Shown here in pieces: positions 7,818 to 15,810 of a stretch of 64,000 bases of DNA. A model generated the notes under the pieces. The model ran no database searches and had not been told where the DNA came from. It worked only from the letters and a program-made list of their open reading frames with translations. The DNA comes from Mycobacterium sp. shizuoka-1 (GTDB lineage Bacteria; Actinomycetota; Actinomycetes; Mycobacteriales; Mycobacteriaceae), in contig NZ_BEWG01000025.1 in assembly GCF_002723835.1 (NCBI RefSeq), positions 62,001 through 126,000 on the forward strand, given 5' to 3'. Both the position numbers and the translations under genes were made by a program. How positions within the stretch are numbered: the first letter of the stretch is position 1; the number at the start of each line of letters is the position of its first letter.

Positions 7818-8129
7818 GTGGAGTTGCGAACCTATACGTTGGCGGACGCCGCTGCTCTGGACAGTTATGTCTCGGAGTTTTGGCCTCGTCACATCCGCAC
7901 TTTGCGCAAGTACGACATCACCGTGCGCGGGGTCTGGACCGATGTGGAGTCGAGTGAGCCCCGAGTCATCGCACTCGTTGACTATTCGGGCGGTGATTCC
8001 CGCAGCCTCGCCCAGAACTACCGCAACAGCGACGACTTCGCCGAGGATCATTCGACGTTCGATGTCTCCCTCATTGTCGCGACGCGTACGCAATCGCTTG
8101 CACCGATCGCGAGTTCCCCGCTGCAGTAG
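7818..8129 (+). CDS. NIPSNAP-like small protein
   Basis: A 103-residue protein with the alpha/beta-barrel-type opening VELRTYTL and the mid segment FWPRHIRTLRKYDITVRGVWTD typical of NIPSNAP-like dimeric ferredoxin-fold proteins. Such proteins often sit in small-molecule metabolism clusters, with no fixed reaction. It precedes a TetR gene and two short-chain dehydrogenases on the same strand and is probably part of that cluster. No signal peptide or membrane segment is seen. Confidence 0.65.
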   Translation: MELRTYTLADAAALDSYVSEFWPRHIRTLRKYDITVRGVWTDVESSEPRVIALVDYSGGDSRSLAQNYRNSDDFAEDHSTFDVSLIVATRTQSLAPIASSPLQ

Positions 8130-8164
8130 CGCTGCCAGCTCGGCATCGACGGGAGGAGATTCCC

Positions 8165-8737
8165 ATGGCCACATCCACTCCGCATCCGCGCAACGCCGCG
8201 GCGACTCGCGAGGCGATCCTGCAGTCGGCGATTCACAACTTCGCCCGCGCAGGCTATGACGGTGTCGGGGTGCGCCAGATTGCTCACGATGCCGGCGTCA
8301 CCGCAATGCTGGTGAACAGGTATTTCGGTTCGAAGGAGGGATTGTTCGCTGAGGCAGTCGAAACCGCCTTCGCCGAACCCGTTTTCGTCCCCGAGGGGTC
8401 GGATGACCTGGCGGCTGACTTGGTGAAGGCGCTGGTGGTCAAAAGCGGGCCGCGTGCGGACGCGCCGCCACCGTTTTTGATCATGCTGCGGTCCGCATCC
8501 AGCCCTGTCGCCGTGACGATTGTGCGAGAGGCCATCAACCGACACGTCGGCGCTCGTCTGGCGCGGCAACTCGATTCGTCTGATCGGGAACTGCGCAGCG
8601 AGGTACTGCTTTCGGTGATCAGTGGGGTGCTGATGATGCGTGCAGTGATAGGCACCCGGGCTCTGCGCGGGGCGAAGGCTGCCGACATCGGGGCAGTCCT
8701 CGAACCGCTGATTGCCGGGCTCATCGACGCTGGGTAG
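8165..8737 (+). CDS. TetR/AcrR family transcriptional regulator
   Basis: A 190-residue repressor with the N-terminal helix-turn-helix at about residues 14-58 (REAILQSAIHNFARAGYDGVGV then VRQIAHDAGVTAMLVNRYFGS) and a ligand-binding C-terminal domain. The ATG at 8165 has GGGAGGAG just upstream. It is followed by an intergenic palindrome (8787-8828) and the SDR gene, which it most likely represses. Confidence 0.88.
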   Translation: MATSTPHPRNAAATREAILQSAIHNFARAGYDGVGVRQIAHDAGVTAMLVNRYFGSKEGLFAEAVETAFAEPVFVPEGSDDLAADLVKALVVKSGPRADAPPPFLIMLRSASSPVAVTIVREAINRHVGARLARQLDSSDRELRSEVLLSVISGVLMMRAVIGTRALRGAKAADIGAVLEPLIAGLIDAG

Positions 8738-8786
8738 GCCTAACTCGTCTTTCGTCAGCTATCGGGGCGGGAATCTATTCGCACAA

Positions 8787-8828
8787 GTCTACGTTCGTAT
8801 ACATCATCGAAGGTATACGGCTGTAGAC
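8787..8828. promoter_or_regulatory. Large interrupted palindrome, probable operator of the SDR genes
   Basis: Arms GTCTACGTTCGTATAC (8787-8802) and GTATACGGCTGTAGAC (8813-8828) pair at 13 of 16 positions across a 10-nt centre. Each inner half holds the self-palindrome CGTATAC/GTATACG. It lies between the TetR gene and the first SDR, ending just before the SDR ribosome-binding site AAGGAGG. Confidence 0.7.
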
Positions 8829-8840
8829 AAGGAGGCGATT

Positions 8841-9632
8841 GTGGATCTGGGATTGGCCCACAAGAGGGCGGTGGTCACCGGATCGAGCACAGGACTCGGC
8901 CGCGCGATCGCCGAGATGCTGGCCGCGGAGGGAGCCTCGGTGGCGGTGCACGGACGCGACGCCGACCGTACCCACGCGGTAGCTGCCGCCATCCGCGCAC
9001 AACACGGCGACGCGTTTGCCGTACTCGGTGATCTCGCGACCGACGAGGGAGCCGCCGCGGTCGCGCAATCCGTCGGGGATGTCGACATCCTGGTCAACAA
9101 CGCCGGTTACTACGACGGGTCGTCGTGGGCGACACTTTCCACCGAGGAGTGGACACGAATCCACCAGACAAACGTCGTCTCGGCCGTGCGGATGATCGGC
9201 CACCTGGTCCCCGGAATGCGTCGACGTGGTTGGGGTCGAGTGATCCAGATCGGCGGAGGCCTTGCCGTTCAACCGGTGGCCGAGCAGCCCCACTACAGCG
9301 CCACGCTGGCTGCTCGTCACAACCTGACTGTGTCACTCGCGCGGGAGCTGGCCGGTACGGGCGTCACGGCGAACATCGTCGCCCCCGGAGCCGTCCTCAC
9401 CGACAGCACAAGGGACATGGCATTAGACGCTGCCGCCGCCCACGGCTGGGGGCCGACGTGGGATGACGTCGAAAAGGCCGCGGCGACAACGTGGTTCCCC
9501 AACGACATCGGTCGGCTCGGCCGACCCGAGGAGATCGCAGCCGCGGTGTGCTTCCTCTCCAGCGCGCACGCTGACTACATCAGCGGCGCCGATCTACGCG
9601 TCGACGGTGGCACGGTCCGCAACGTCACCTGA
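8841..9632 (+). CDS. SDR-family protein with altered catalytic residues
   Basis: A 263-residue Rossmann-fold protein of the short-chain dehydrogenase/reductase family. The cofactor loop TGSSTGLG (about residues 14-21) and the NNAG motif are intact, and Y152 is present. The usual catalytic Ser is replaced by Gly (IQIGGG, G139), and the Lys four residues after Tyr is Leu (YSATL, L156). It may be a non-classical or catalytically altered member. The GTG at 8841 is chosen because AAGGAGG lies 7 nt upstream and directly follows the palindrome. Confidence 0.82.
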   Translation: MDLGLAHKRAVVTGSSTGLGRAIAEMLAAEGASVAVHGRDADRTHAVAAAIRAQHGDAFAVLGDLATDEGAAAVAQSVGDVDILVNNAGYYDGSSWATLSTEEWTRIHQTNVVSAVRMIGHLVPGMRRRGWGRVIQIGGGLAVQPVAEQPHYSATLAARHNLTVSLARELAGTGVTANIVAPGAVLTDSTRDMALDAAAAHGWGPTWDDVEKAAATTWFPNDIGRLGRPEEIAAAVCFLSSAHADYISGADLRVDGGTVRNVT

Positions 9633-9664
9633 ATACCCAACGATCACAAAGAAAGGTCATCCTC

Positions 9665-10525
9665 ATGTCACATGTCTTCCTCATCTCCGGAGCCTCCCGC
9701 GGTCTCGGACGTGCCATCACCGAGGCGGCTCTGGCTGCCGGGCACCGCGTCGTCGCAGGCGTTCGCGCAACCTCGACGCTCGACGATCTCACCGCGCGAG
9801 AACCACACCGTTTGGCCGTCGTCGAACTCGACGTCACCAACGATGATCATGTCCGCGCCGCCGCGGACACCGCGATCCGTCGTTGGGGGCGCCTCGACGT
9901 TCTGGTCAACAATGCCGGTTACGCCAACATGGCCGCCGCCGAGGATGTCGATTTCGACGACTTTCGCGCCCAGATCGAGACGAACTTTTTCGGTGTCGTC
10001 CGGCTCACCCAAGCCGTGCTTCCGGTTATGCGGACACAGCGCGCGGGACACATCGTTCAAATCTCCTCCGTCGGCGGCCGTTTGGCTCGCCCGGGGCTGG
10101 CCGCCTATCAATCGGCCAAGTGGGCCGTCACCGGCTACTCCGGAGTCCTCGCACAGGAGGTCGCGCCGCTCGGGATAAAGGTGACCGTCCTGGAGCCGGG
10201 GGGAATGCGCACCGATTGGTCAGGCTCGTCGATGCGCATCGCCCCGATCCGTGACGAGTACAAGGAAACCGTAGGTGCCGCCGCCCAACTCAGCCAGTCT
10301 GCGCACCTCGGAGCCAGCGATCCGGTGAAGGTGGCCGCGTTGCTGCTCGATATCGTCGACATGGACACCCCGCCGGCTCGATTACTCGTCGGCCCCGACG
10401 CCTACCGCTACGCGACTGCAGCCGGCCGAGACCTGCTCGCCGCCGACGAACGGTATGAGGCCCTCAGCAACTCGACAGCAGCAGACGACGCGACTGCCGA
10501 TCAACTGAATCCGCTTGGGGCCTAG
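9665..10525 (+). CDS. Short-chain dehydrogenase/reductase
   Basis: A 286-residue SDR with all classical motifs: ISGASRGLGRA for the dinucleotide, NNAG, the catalytic Ser in IVQISSVGG and YQSAK. It is 32 nt downstream of the altered SDR with an AAAGGTC ribosome-binding site, so both probably belong to one transcript under the TetR protein. The pair could act on one substrate. Its stop overlaps the stop of the facing SMI1-like gene in a CTAG tetranucleotide. Confidence 0.88.
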   Translation: MSHVFLISGASRGLGRAITEAALAAGHRVVAGVRATSTLDDLTAREPHRLAVVELDVTNDDHVRAAADTAIRRWGRLDVLVNNAGYANMAAAEDVDFDDFRAQIETNFFGVVRLTQAVLPVMRTQRAGHIVQISSVGGRLARPGLAAYQSAKWAVTGYSGVLAQEVAPLGIKVTVLEPGGMRTDWSGSSMRIAPIRDEYKETVGAAAQLSQSAHLGASDPVKVAALLLDIVDMDTPPARLLVGPDAYRYATAAGRDLLAADERYEALSNSTAADDATADQLNPLGA

Positions 10526-11022
10526 CCGATCAGCTGCGACCAGAACGGGACGGTGGGAGTCGGCACTCGCGACGGGTCGGGATCGAGATAGTCGGAAAGA
10601 TCAGCGCCACAACAGCTCACGTCGGCCTGGTACACCGACAGCACGGGATGGCCGGAGGTGCCATGCCCGGCGGGCAGGTAGTCATGGGAATGCACGGGCA
10701 CCAGCTGCGGCACCCTTGCAAGGTGGTAGTTCGCGCTGCGCAGCGCATCCTTCATCCGTGCCGGCCGGACACCCCAATCGCCGAACCAGAAGTCCTGCCA
10801 CTCGACCGCGAACAGAATGCCCTCGACAGGCAACTGCAACCGCTGCTGCAGGCCTCGGCGCGGTGCCGACCGCCAATCCGGCCAGGTACCCCCAACCGGC
10901 AGCGCGTCGGACAGAAACGCCCGATGGTCGTCGGCGAACTCGAAGCCGAATTCGCCTTCGATGCCTGCCAATTCGTCGTCGGTGAGCCCGGGTGTGAGCG
11001 TCACGCTGCCGTCGGCGAGCAC
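10522..11022 (-). CDS. SMI1/KNR4 (SUKH)-like protein
   Basis: A 166-residue soluble protein. The segment LTDDELAGIEGEFGFEFADDHRAFLSDALPVGG near the N-terminus has the SUKH-domain pattern (acidic helix, Phe-x-x-Phe-Leu), followed by several Trp-rich strands (WQDFWFGDWG). SUKH proteins include toxin-immunity proteins as well as housekeeping scaffolds, and no toxin gene is adjacent. The GTG at 11022 overlaps the menJ stop by 1 nt (TAGTG), so it is translationally coupled to menJ. The coupling hints at a link to MenJ, but that is inference. Confidence 0.6.
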   Translation of the reverse strand: MLADGSVTLTPGLTDDELAGIEGEFGFEFADDHRAFLSDALPVGGTWPDWRSAPRRGLQQRLQLPVEGILFAVEWQDFWFGDWGVRPARMKDALRSANYHLARVPQLVPVHSHDYLPAGHGTSGHPVLSVYQADVSCCGADLSDYLDPDPSRVPTPTVPFWSQLIG

Positions 11023-12200
11023 TAGGTGTGCGAGGGGCTCTGGGCCTTCTTGTACAGCGACTTCAGCAGCACATCGCGGAAGGTGTGGTTGTCGAGCAGC
11101 TTCAGGCCGGCCTCGGAAACCTTGGGGTAGCCGGCGAGCTTGTGGAACACCCGCCCGCGCTTGTACTCCCGGCCCCACGCCGCTTCCATGCGCAGCTGGT
11201 AGTTGGTGAAGTCGTCGGGGCCACCGTTCTGCAGGGCCGCGATCGCGCACTCGCCGGCGGCCAGCCCTGACTCCAACGCCTTGGAGATGCCCGCGCCCGA
11301 CGCCGGCTTGCCCGCGCCCAGCGAGTCGCCGGTGAACAGCACGCCGGGACGCCACGGCGGCCAGGCCGTGAAGCCCATGGGCAGCCGCCAAGCACGCACC
11401 GTCTTGTTCTTCTTCAGTTCCTCGACCGGCGGCAACTCCCACTCGCGGGGCAGGCTGCGCAGGAAGTCACCGAAGAAATGGGTGGCGTTGATCGACTGCC
11501 ACTTGCGGTAGCTGTTGACGTAGCCGAGGCCGATGTTGAACCGGCCGCCGCCCATCGGGAAGACCCAGCCGTAGCCCGGCAGCTGATCGCCCTGGAACAG
11601 CAGCTTCAGGTAGATCTCGAAGCGGTCGGAGTCGGCCCGGTTGGCGTGCATCTCGGAGCGGATCGCGATCGCCGAATAGCCGTTGTAGTCCGAGTCGATC
11701 TTGAGCGCCCGCTTGATCGGGGAGTAGGCGCCGTCGGCGGCGATCACCGCGTCGCCGAGAACTTTTTCACCGCTCTTGAGCACCACGCCGACCACCCGGC
11801 CGCGCTCGTCGAGTTCAGGCCCGGCGACTTCGGCGCCCTGACGCACCACCGCGCCCGCCGACTCGGCGTGCTTGAGCAGCATCGCGTCCAGTTCGGTGCG
11901 GCTCGCCGTGTGTCCGTGGTCGGGCATGCCGGGCCGCTTCGGGAAGGACAGCTCCCACTCCGAGGGGCTGTACACCGTCACACCGCTGATGCGATGGAAG
12001 TGCGACACCTCCTCGGCCAGGCCCATCTTCTGCAGGTAGCTGACCGCACGCGCGGTCAGCCCGTCGCCGCAGGGCTTGTCACGCGGGAAGTCCGCCTTGT
12101 CGAGGACCACCACTTTTGCGCCAGTCTGCGCGGCCTGCCAGGCCGCCGCGGATCCCGATGGCCCCCCGCCGGCTACCACCAGGTCGAATCGCTCGGTCAC
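11022..12200 (-). CDS. menJ: Menaquinone reductase MenJ (geranylgeranyl-reductase family)
   Basis: A 392-residue FAD enzyme matching Rv0561c, which saturates one isoprene unit of menaquinone-9 to give the mycobacterial MK-9(II-H2). Visible motifs are the N-terminal dinucleotide fold VVAGGGPSGSAAAW, the family-typical RDKPCGDGL near residue 40, and the FAD-binding GVLFTGDSLGAGKPASGAGI near residue 290. The GTG at 12200 is divergent from a TetR gene 104 nt away. In M. tuberculosis this gene lies far from nrd, so its position here differs. It could be another reductase of the same family. Confidence 0.78.
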   Translation of the reverse strand: MTERFDLVVAGGGPSGSAAAWQAAQTGAKVVVLDKADFPRDKPCGDGLTARAVSYLQKMGLAEEVSHFHRISGVTVYSPSEWELSFPKRPGMPDHGHTASRTELDAMLLKHAESAGAVVRQGAEVAGPELDERGRVVGVVLKSGEKVLGDAVIAADGAYSPIKRALKIDSDYNGYSAIAIRSEMHANRADSDRFEIYLKLLFQGDQLPGYGWVFPMGGGRFNIGLGYVNSYRKWQSINATHFFGDFLRSLPREWELPPVEELKKNKTVRAWRLPMGFTAWPPWRPGVLFTGDSLGAGKPASGAGISKALESGLAAGECAIAALQNGGPDDFTNYQLRMEAAWGREYKRGRVFHKLAGYPKVSEAGLKLLDNHTFRDVLLKSLYKKAQSPSHT

Positions 12201-12291
12201 TACGTCTCGTCTCGCTTCGGAAATCGGATGCCACGATGCTATCCGAGAACGGCGTCGCGCTCTGTCTGGCCGATGCCGGGCTGGCTGCGGG

Positions 12292-12297
12292 TACAGT
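12292..12297 (+). promoter_or_regulatory. -10 hexamer for a leaderless TetR gene
   Basis: TACAGT lies 7 nt before the GTG at 12305. This supports 12305 over the longer in-frame starts upstream. Confidence 0.55.
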
Positions 12298-12304
12298 GCT
12301 TGAC

Positions 12305-13042
12305 GTGCGCAGAGTGCCCCGATCGCGATCCGGCGCAGAGCCGGGCAAGGTCGATGCGCGCAGTGAGCGCTGGCGTGAGCACCGCAAGAAGGTGCGCGCC
12401 GAGATCGTCGACGCGGCGTTCCGCTCCATCGACAAGCACGGCCCCGACGTCAGCCTGCGGGAGATCGCCGAGGAGGCGGGTACCGCCAAGCCGAAGATCT
12501 ACCGGCACTTCACCGACAAGTCCGACCTGTTCCAGGCCATCGGCAAGCGGTTGCGCGACATGCTGTGGGCGGCGATCTTCTCCAATATCGACGCCGCCAC
12601 CGACCCCACCCGCGAGGTCGTGCGCCGGGGGGTGGCCGAGTACGTCAACCTCGTCGAGCAGCACCCCAACGTGCTGCGCTTCATGCTGCAGGGCCGCTTC
12701 CCCGAGCAATCGGAATCCACCCAGCGCGCGCTCAACGAGGGGCGCGAGATCACCATGGCGTTCGCCGACACGTTCAACAACGAACTGAGCGGCATGCAGC
12801 TCGATCCCGCGGCGCTGCAACTGGCCGCCGCGGCTGCATTCGGCGCGTGCTCGGCGGCGACGGACTGGTGGCTGGGACCCGACCCGGACAGCCCCCGGCG
12901 GATGCCGACGGACGAGTTCGTCAATCACCTGACCACGATCATGCTCGGCACGGTCAACGGCACCGCCGACGTCCTGGGCGTCAACCTCGATCCCGACCGG
13001 CCGATTCACGACGCGATGCGTCGGCGGGCCGCCGTCAGCTGA
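12305..13042 (+). CDS. TetR/AcrR family transcriptional regulator (Rv3050c-type)
   Basis: A 245-residue regulator whose very basic N-terminus (RRVPRSRSGAEPGK) precedes a classical helix-turn-helix, VSLREIAEEAGTAKPKIYRHF, around residues 45-65. The start at 12305 is supported by the leaderless promoter and by similarity to the mycobacterial orthologues I recall. It lies 50 nt upstream of a Baeyer-Villiger monooxygenase on the same strand, matching Rv3050c-Rv3049c, and probably controls it. Confidence 0.88.
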   Translation: MRRVPRSRSGAEPGKVDARSERWREHRKKVRAEIVDAAFRSIDKHGPDVSLREIAEEAGTAKPKIYRHFTDKSDLFQAIGKRLRDMLWAAIFSNIDAATDPTREVVRRGVAEYVNLVEQHPNVLRFMLQGRFPEQSESTQRALNEGREITMAFADTFNNELSGMQLDPAALQLAAAAAFGACSAATDWWLGPDPDSPRRMPTDEFVNHLTTIMLGTVNGTADVLGVNLDPDRPIHDAMRRRAAVS

Positions 13043-13080
13043 ACTCACCGGATGGCTTAGCCGATACCGGCGGTATTGGG

Positions 13081-13086
13081 TATTTT
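13081..13086 (+). promoter_or_regulatory. -10 hexamer for the leaderless monooxygenase gene
   Basis: TATTTT is followed by 6 nt and then the ATG at 13093, so the monooxygenase has its own predicted leaderless start despite lying close behind the TetR gene. Confidence 0.55.
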
Positions 13087-13092
13087 GGTGGC

Positions 13093-14616
13093 ATGAGCGC
13101 CGCCGAATCGTCCGCCGAGCCTGTCCACACCCGCGCGCTGGTCATCGGGACCGGTTTCTCCGGGCTGGGCATGGGCATCGAACTGCAGCAACGCGGCGTC
13201 GACTTCCTGATCCTGGAGAAGGCCGACGAGGTCGGCGGCACCTGGCGGGACAACAGTTACCCGGGCTGCGCGTGCGACATCCCCGCGCACCTGTATTCGT
13301 TCTCCTTCGAACCCAAGGCGGACTGGACCTACATGTGGTCCCTGCAGCCGGAGATCTTCGACTACCTCAAAGGCGTGGCCGACAAGCACGGGCTGCGCCG
13401 CTACATCCGCTTCGGCGCCCACGTCGACCGCGCCCACTGGGACGACGCCGAATGCCGCTGGCACGTCTTCACCTCCGACGGGCGGGAATTCGTCGCCCAG
13501 TTCCTGATCTCGGGCGCCGGCGCGCTGCACATCCCGTCCATCCCCGACTTCGAGGGCCTGGCCGACTTCGAAGGAGCGGCGTTCCATTCGGCACAGTGGG
13601 ACCACAGCGTCGATCTCACCGGCAAGAAGGTCGCCGTCATCGGTACCGGCGCCAGTGCGATCCAGCTTGTCCCGGAGATCGTCGACAAGGTCGGCGCACT
13701 GCAGCTCTATCAGCGCACGCCGGCGTGGGTGTTGCCGCGATCGAACAACCCGATTCCGCAGTGGATGCGCACTGCGTTCGGCACGGTGCCCGGCACGCGC
13801 GCCGCGTTGCGCACCGGCATCTACTGGTTCCAGGAGGCGCTCGGATTCGCGATGACCAAGCGTCCGGAGCTGCTCGTGCTCGGCGAGAAGGCCGGCAAGT
13901 GGAACATCCGCCACCAGGTCCGCGATCGGGAGCTGCGCCGGCGGTTGACCCCGAGCTATCAGGTGGGCTGCAAGCGAGTCCTCTTCTCCAACAACTACTT
14001 CCGCGCCATCGCCAAGCCGCATTCGGAGTTGGTGACCGATCGGATCGCCCGGATCACCCCGCGCGGGATCGTCACCGCCGACGGCGTCGAGCGCGAGGCG
14101 GACGTCATCGTGTTCGCGACGGGCTTCCACGTCACCGACTCCTATACCTATGTCGACATCAAGGGCCCCGGCGGCGAGGACCTGGTGGACCGGTGGAATC
14201 GCGAGGGCGTACAGGCGCACCGCGGGATCACCGTTGCCGACATGCCGAACCTGTTCTTCCTGCTGGGGCCGAACACCGGGCTGGGTCACAACTCGGTGGT
14301 GTTCATGATCGAGTCGCAGATCCGCTACGTCGGCCAGGCGATCGGAGCCGTGGACAAGGCCGGCGCGCAGGCGCTGGCGCCGACCCGTGCCGCGCAGGAC
14401 GCGTTCAACACCGAACTGCAGGACGACCTGCAGGGCGCGGTGTGGAGCACCGGCGGCTGCAGCAGCTGGTACCTCGACGAGCACGGCAAGAACCGCACGC
14501 TGTGGAGCGGTATGACGTGGCAGTACTGGTTGTCCACCCGCTCGCTGAAACGCTCGGAATATCGCTTCACCGGGGTGGCCGCTGCGCAGCCGGCCGAGCG
14601 GGCCGCAGCACGCTGA
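13093..14616 (+). CDS. Flavin-containing Baeyer-Villiger monooxygenase
   Basis: A 507-residue NADPH/FAD monooxygenase that inserts oxygen next to ketones or oxidises heteroatoms. The FAD motif GTGFSGLGMG is near residue 17, the BVMO fingerprint FxGxxxHxxxWD appears as FEGAAFHSAQWD near 163-174, and the NADPH motif GTGASA is near 186. The late ATGFH motif is also present. It corresponds to Rv3049c. Homologues can activate thioamide drugs such as ethionamide; nothing in the sequence decides that here. It is flanked by its TetR regulator and nrdF. Confidence 0.9.
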   Translation: MSAAESSAEPVHTRALVIGTGFSGLGMGIELQQRGVDFLILEKADEVGGTWRDNSYPGCACDIPAHLYSFSFEPKADWTYMWSLQPEIFDYLKGVADKHGLRRYIRFGAHVDRAHWDDAECRWHVFTSDGREFVAQFLISGAGALHIPSIPDFEGLADFEGAAFHSAQWDHSVDLTGKKVAVIGTGASAIQLVPEIVDKVGALQLYQRTPAWVLPRSNNPIPQWMRTAFGTVPGTRAALRTGIYWFQEALGFAMTKRPELLVLGEKAGKWNIRHQVRDRELRRRLTPSYQVGCKRVLFSNNYFRAIAKPHSELVTDRIARITPRGIVTADGVEREADVIVFATGFHVTDSYTYVDIKGPGGEDLVDRWNREGVQAHRGITVADMPNLFFLLGPNTGLGHNSVVFMIESQIRYVGQAIGAVDKAGAQALAPTRAAQDAFNTELQDDLQGAVWSTGGCSSWYLDEHGKNRTLWSGMTWQYWLSTRSLKRSEYRFTGVAAAQPAERAAAR

Positions 14617-14678
14617 TCGTCCGACACGCCGAGTCGCGTCGCGGCGCGGGCCGGACCTGTGGCTTCGGCACCGGACAA

Positions 14679-14694
14679 ACACAAGTTGTTGTGT
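14679..14694. promoter_or_regulatory. NrdR box 1 of nrdF
   Basis: ACACAAGTTGTTGTGT is a near-perfect NrdR box: both tetranucleotide ends (ACAC, GTGT) and the central AA..TT positions fit ACACWATATATWGTGT. Confidence 0.8.
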
Positions 14695-14710
14695 TGCGGC
14701 GTGTTGTCCG

Positions 14711-14726
14711 ACCCCAGGGGTAGTGT
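14711..14726. promoter_or_regulatory. NrdR box 2 of nrdF overlapping the -10 element
   Basis: ACCCCAGGGGTAGTGT matches 10 of 16 consensus positions and starts 32 nt after box 1. As at nrdHIE, its right half TAGTGT (14721-14726) doubles as a -10 hexamer. The predicted leader to nrdF is about 45 nt. Confidence 0.65.
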
Positions 14727-14765
14727 TTGGGGCGTCAGCCGGAAACGGGGCAAACAGCGTGGTGA

Positions 14766-15752
<987 letters not shown>

Positions 15753-15810
15753 CGATCTGAGGCTGCAGAATATCGCGGACATCGCCGGGCGGCGATGACA
15801 CGATGGTGCC

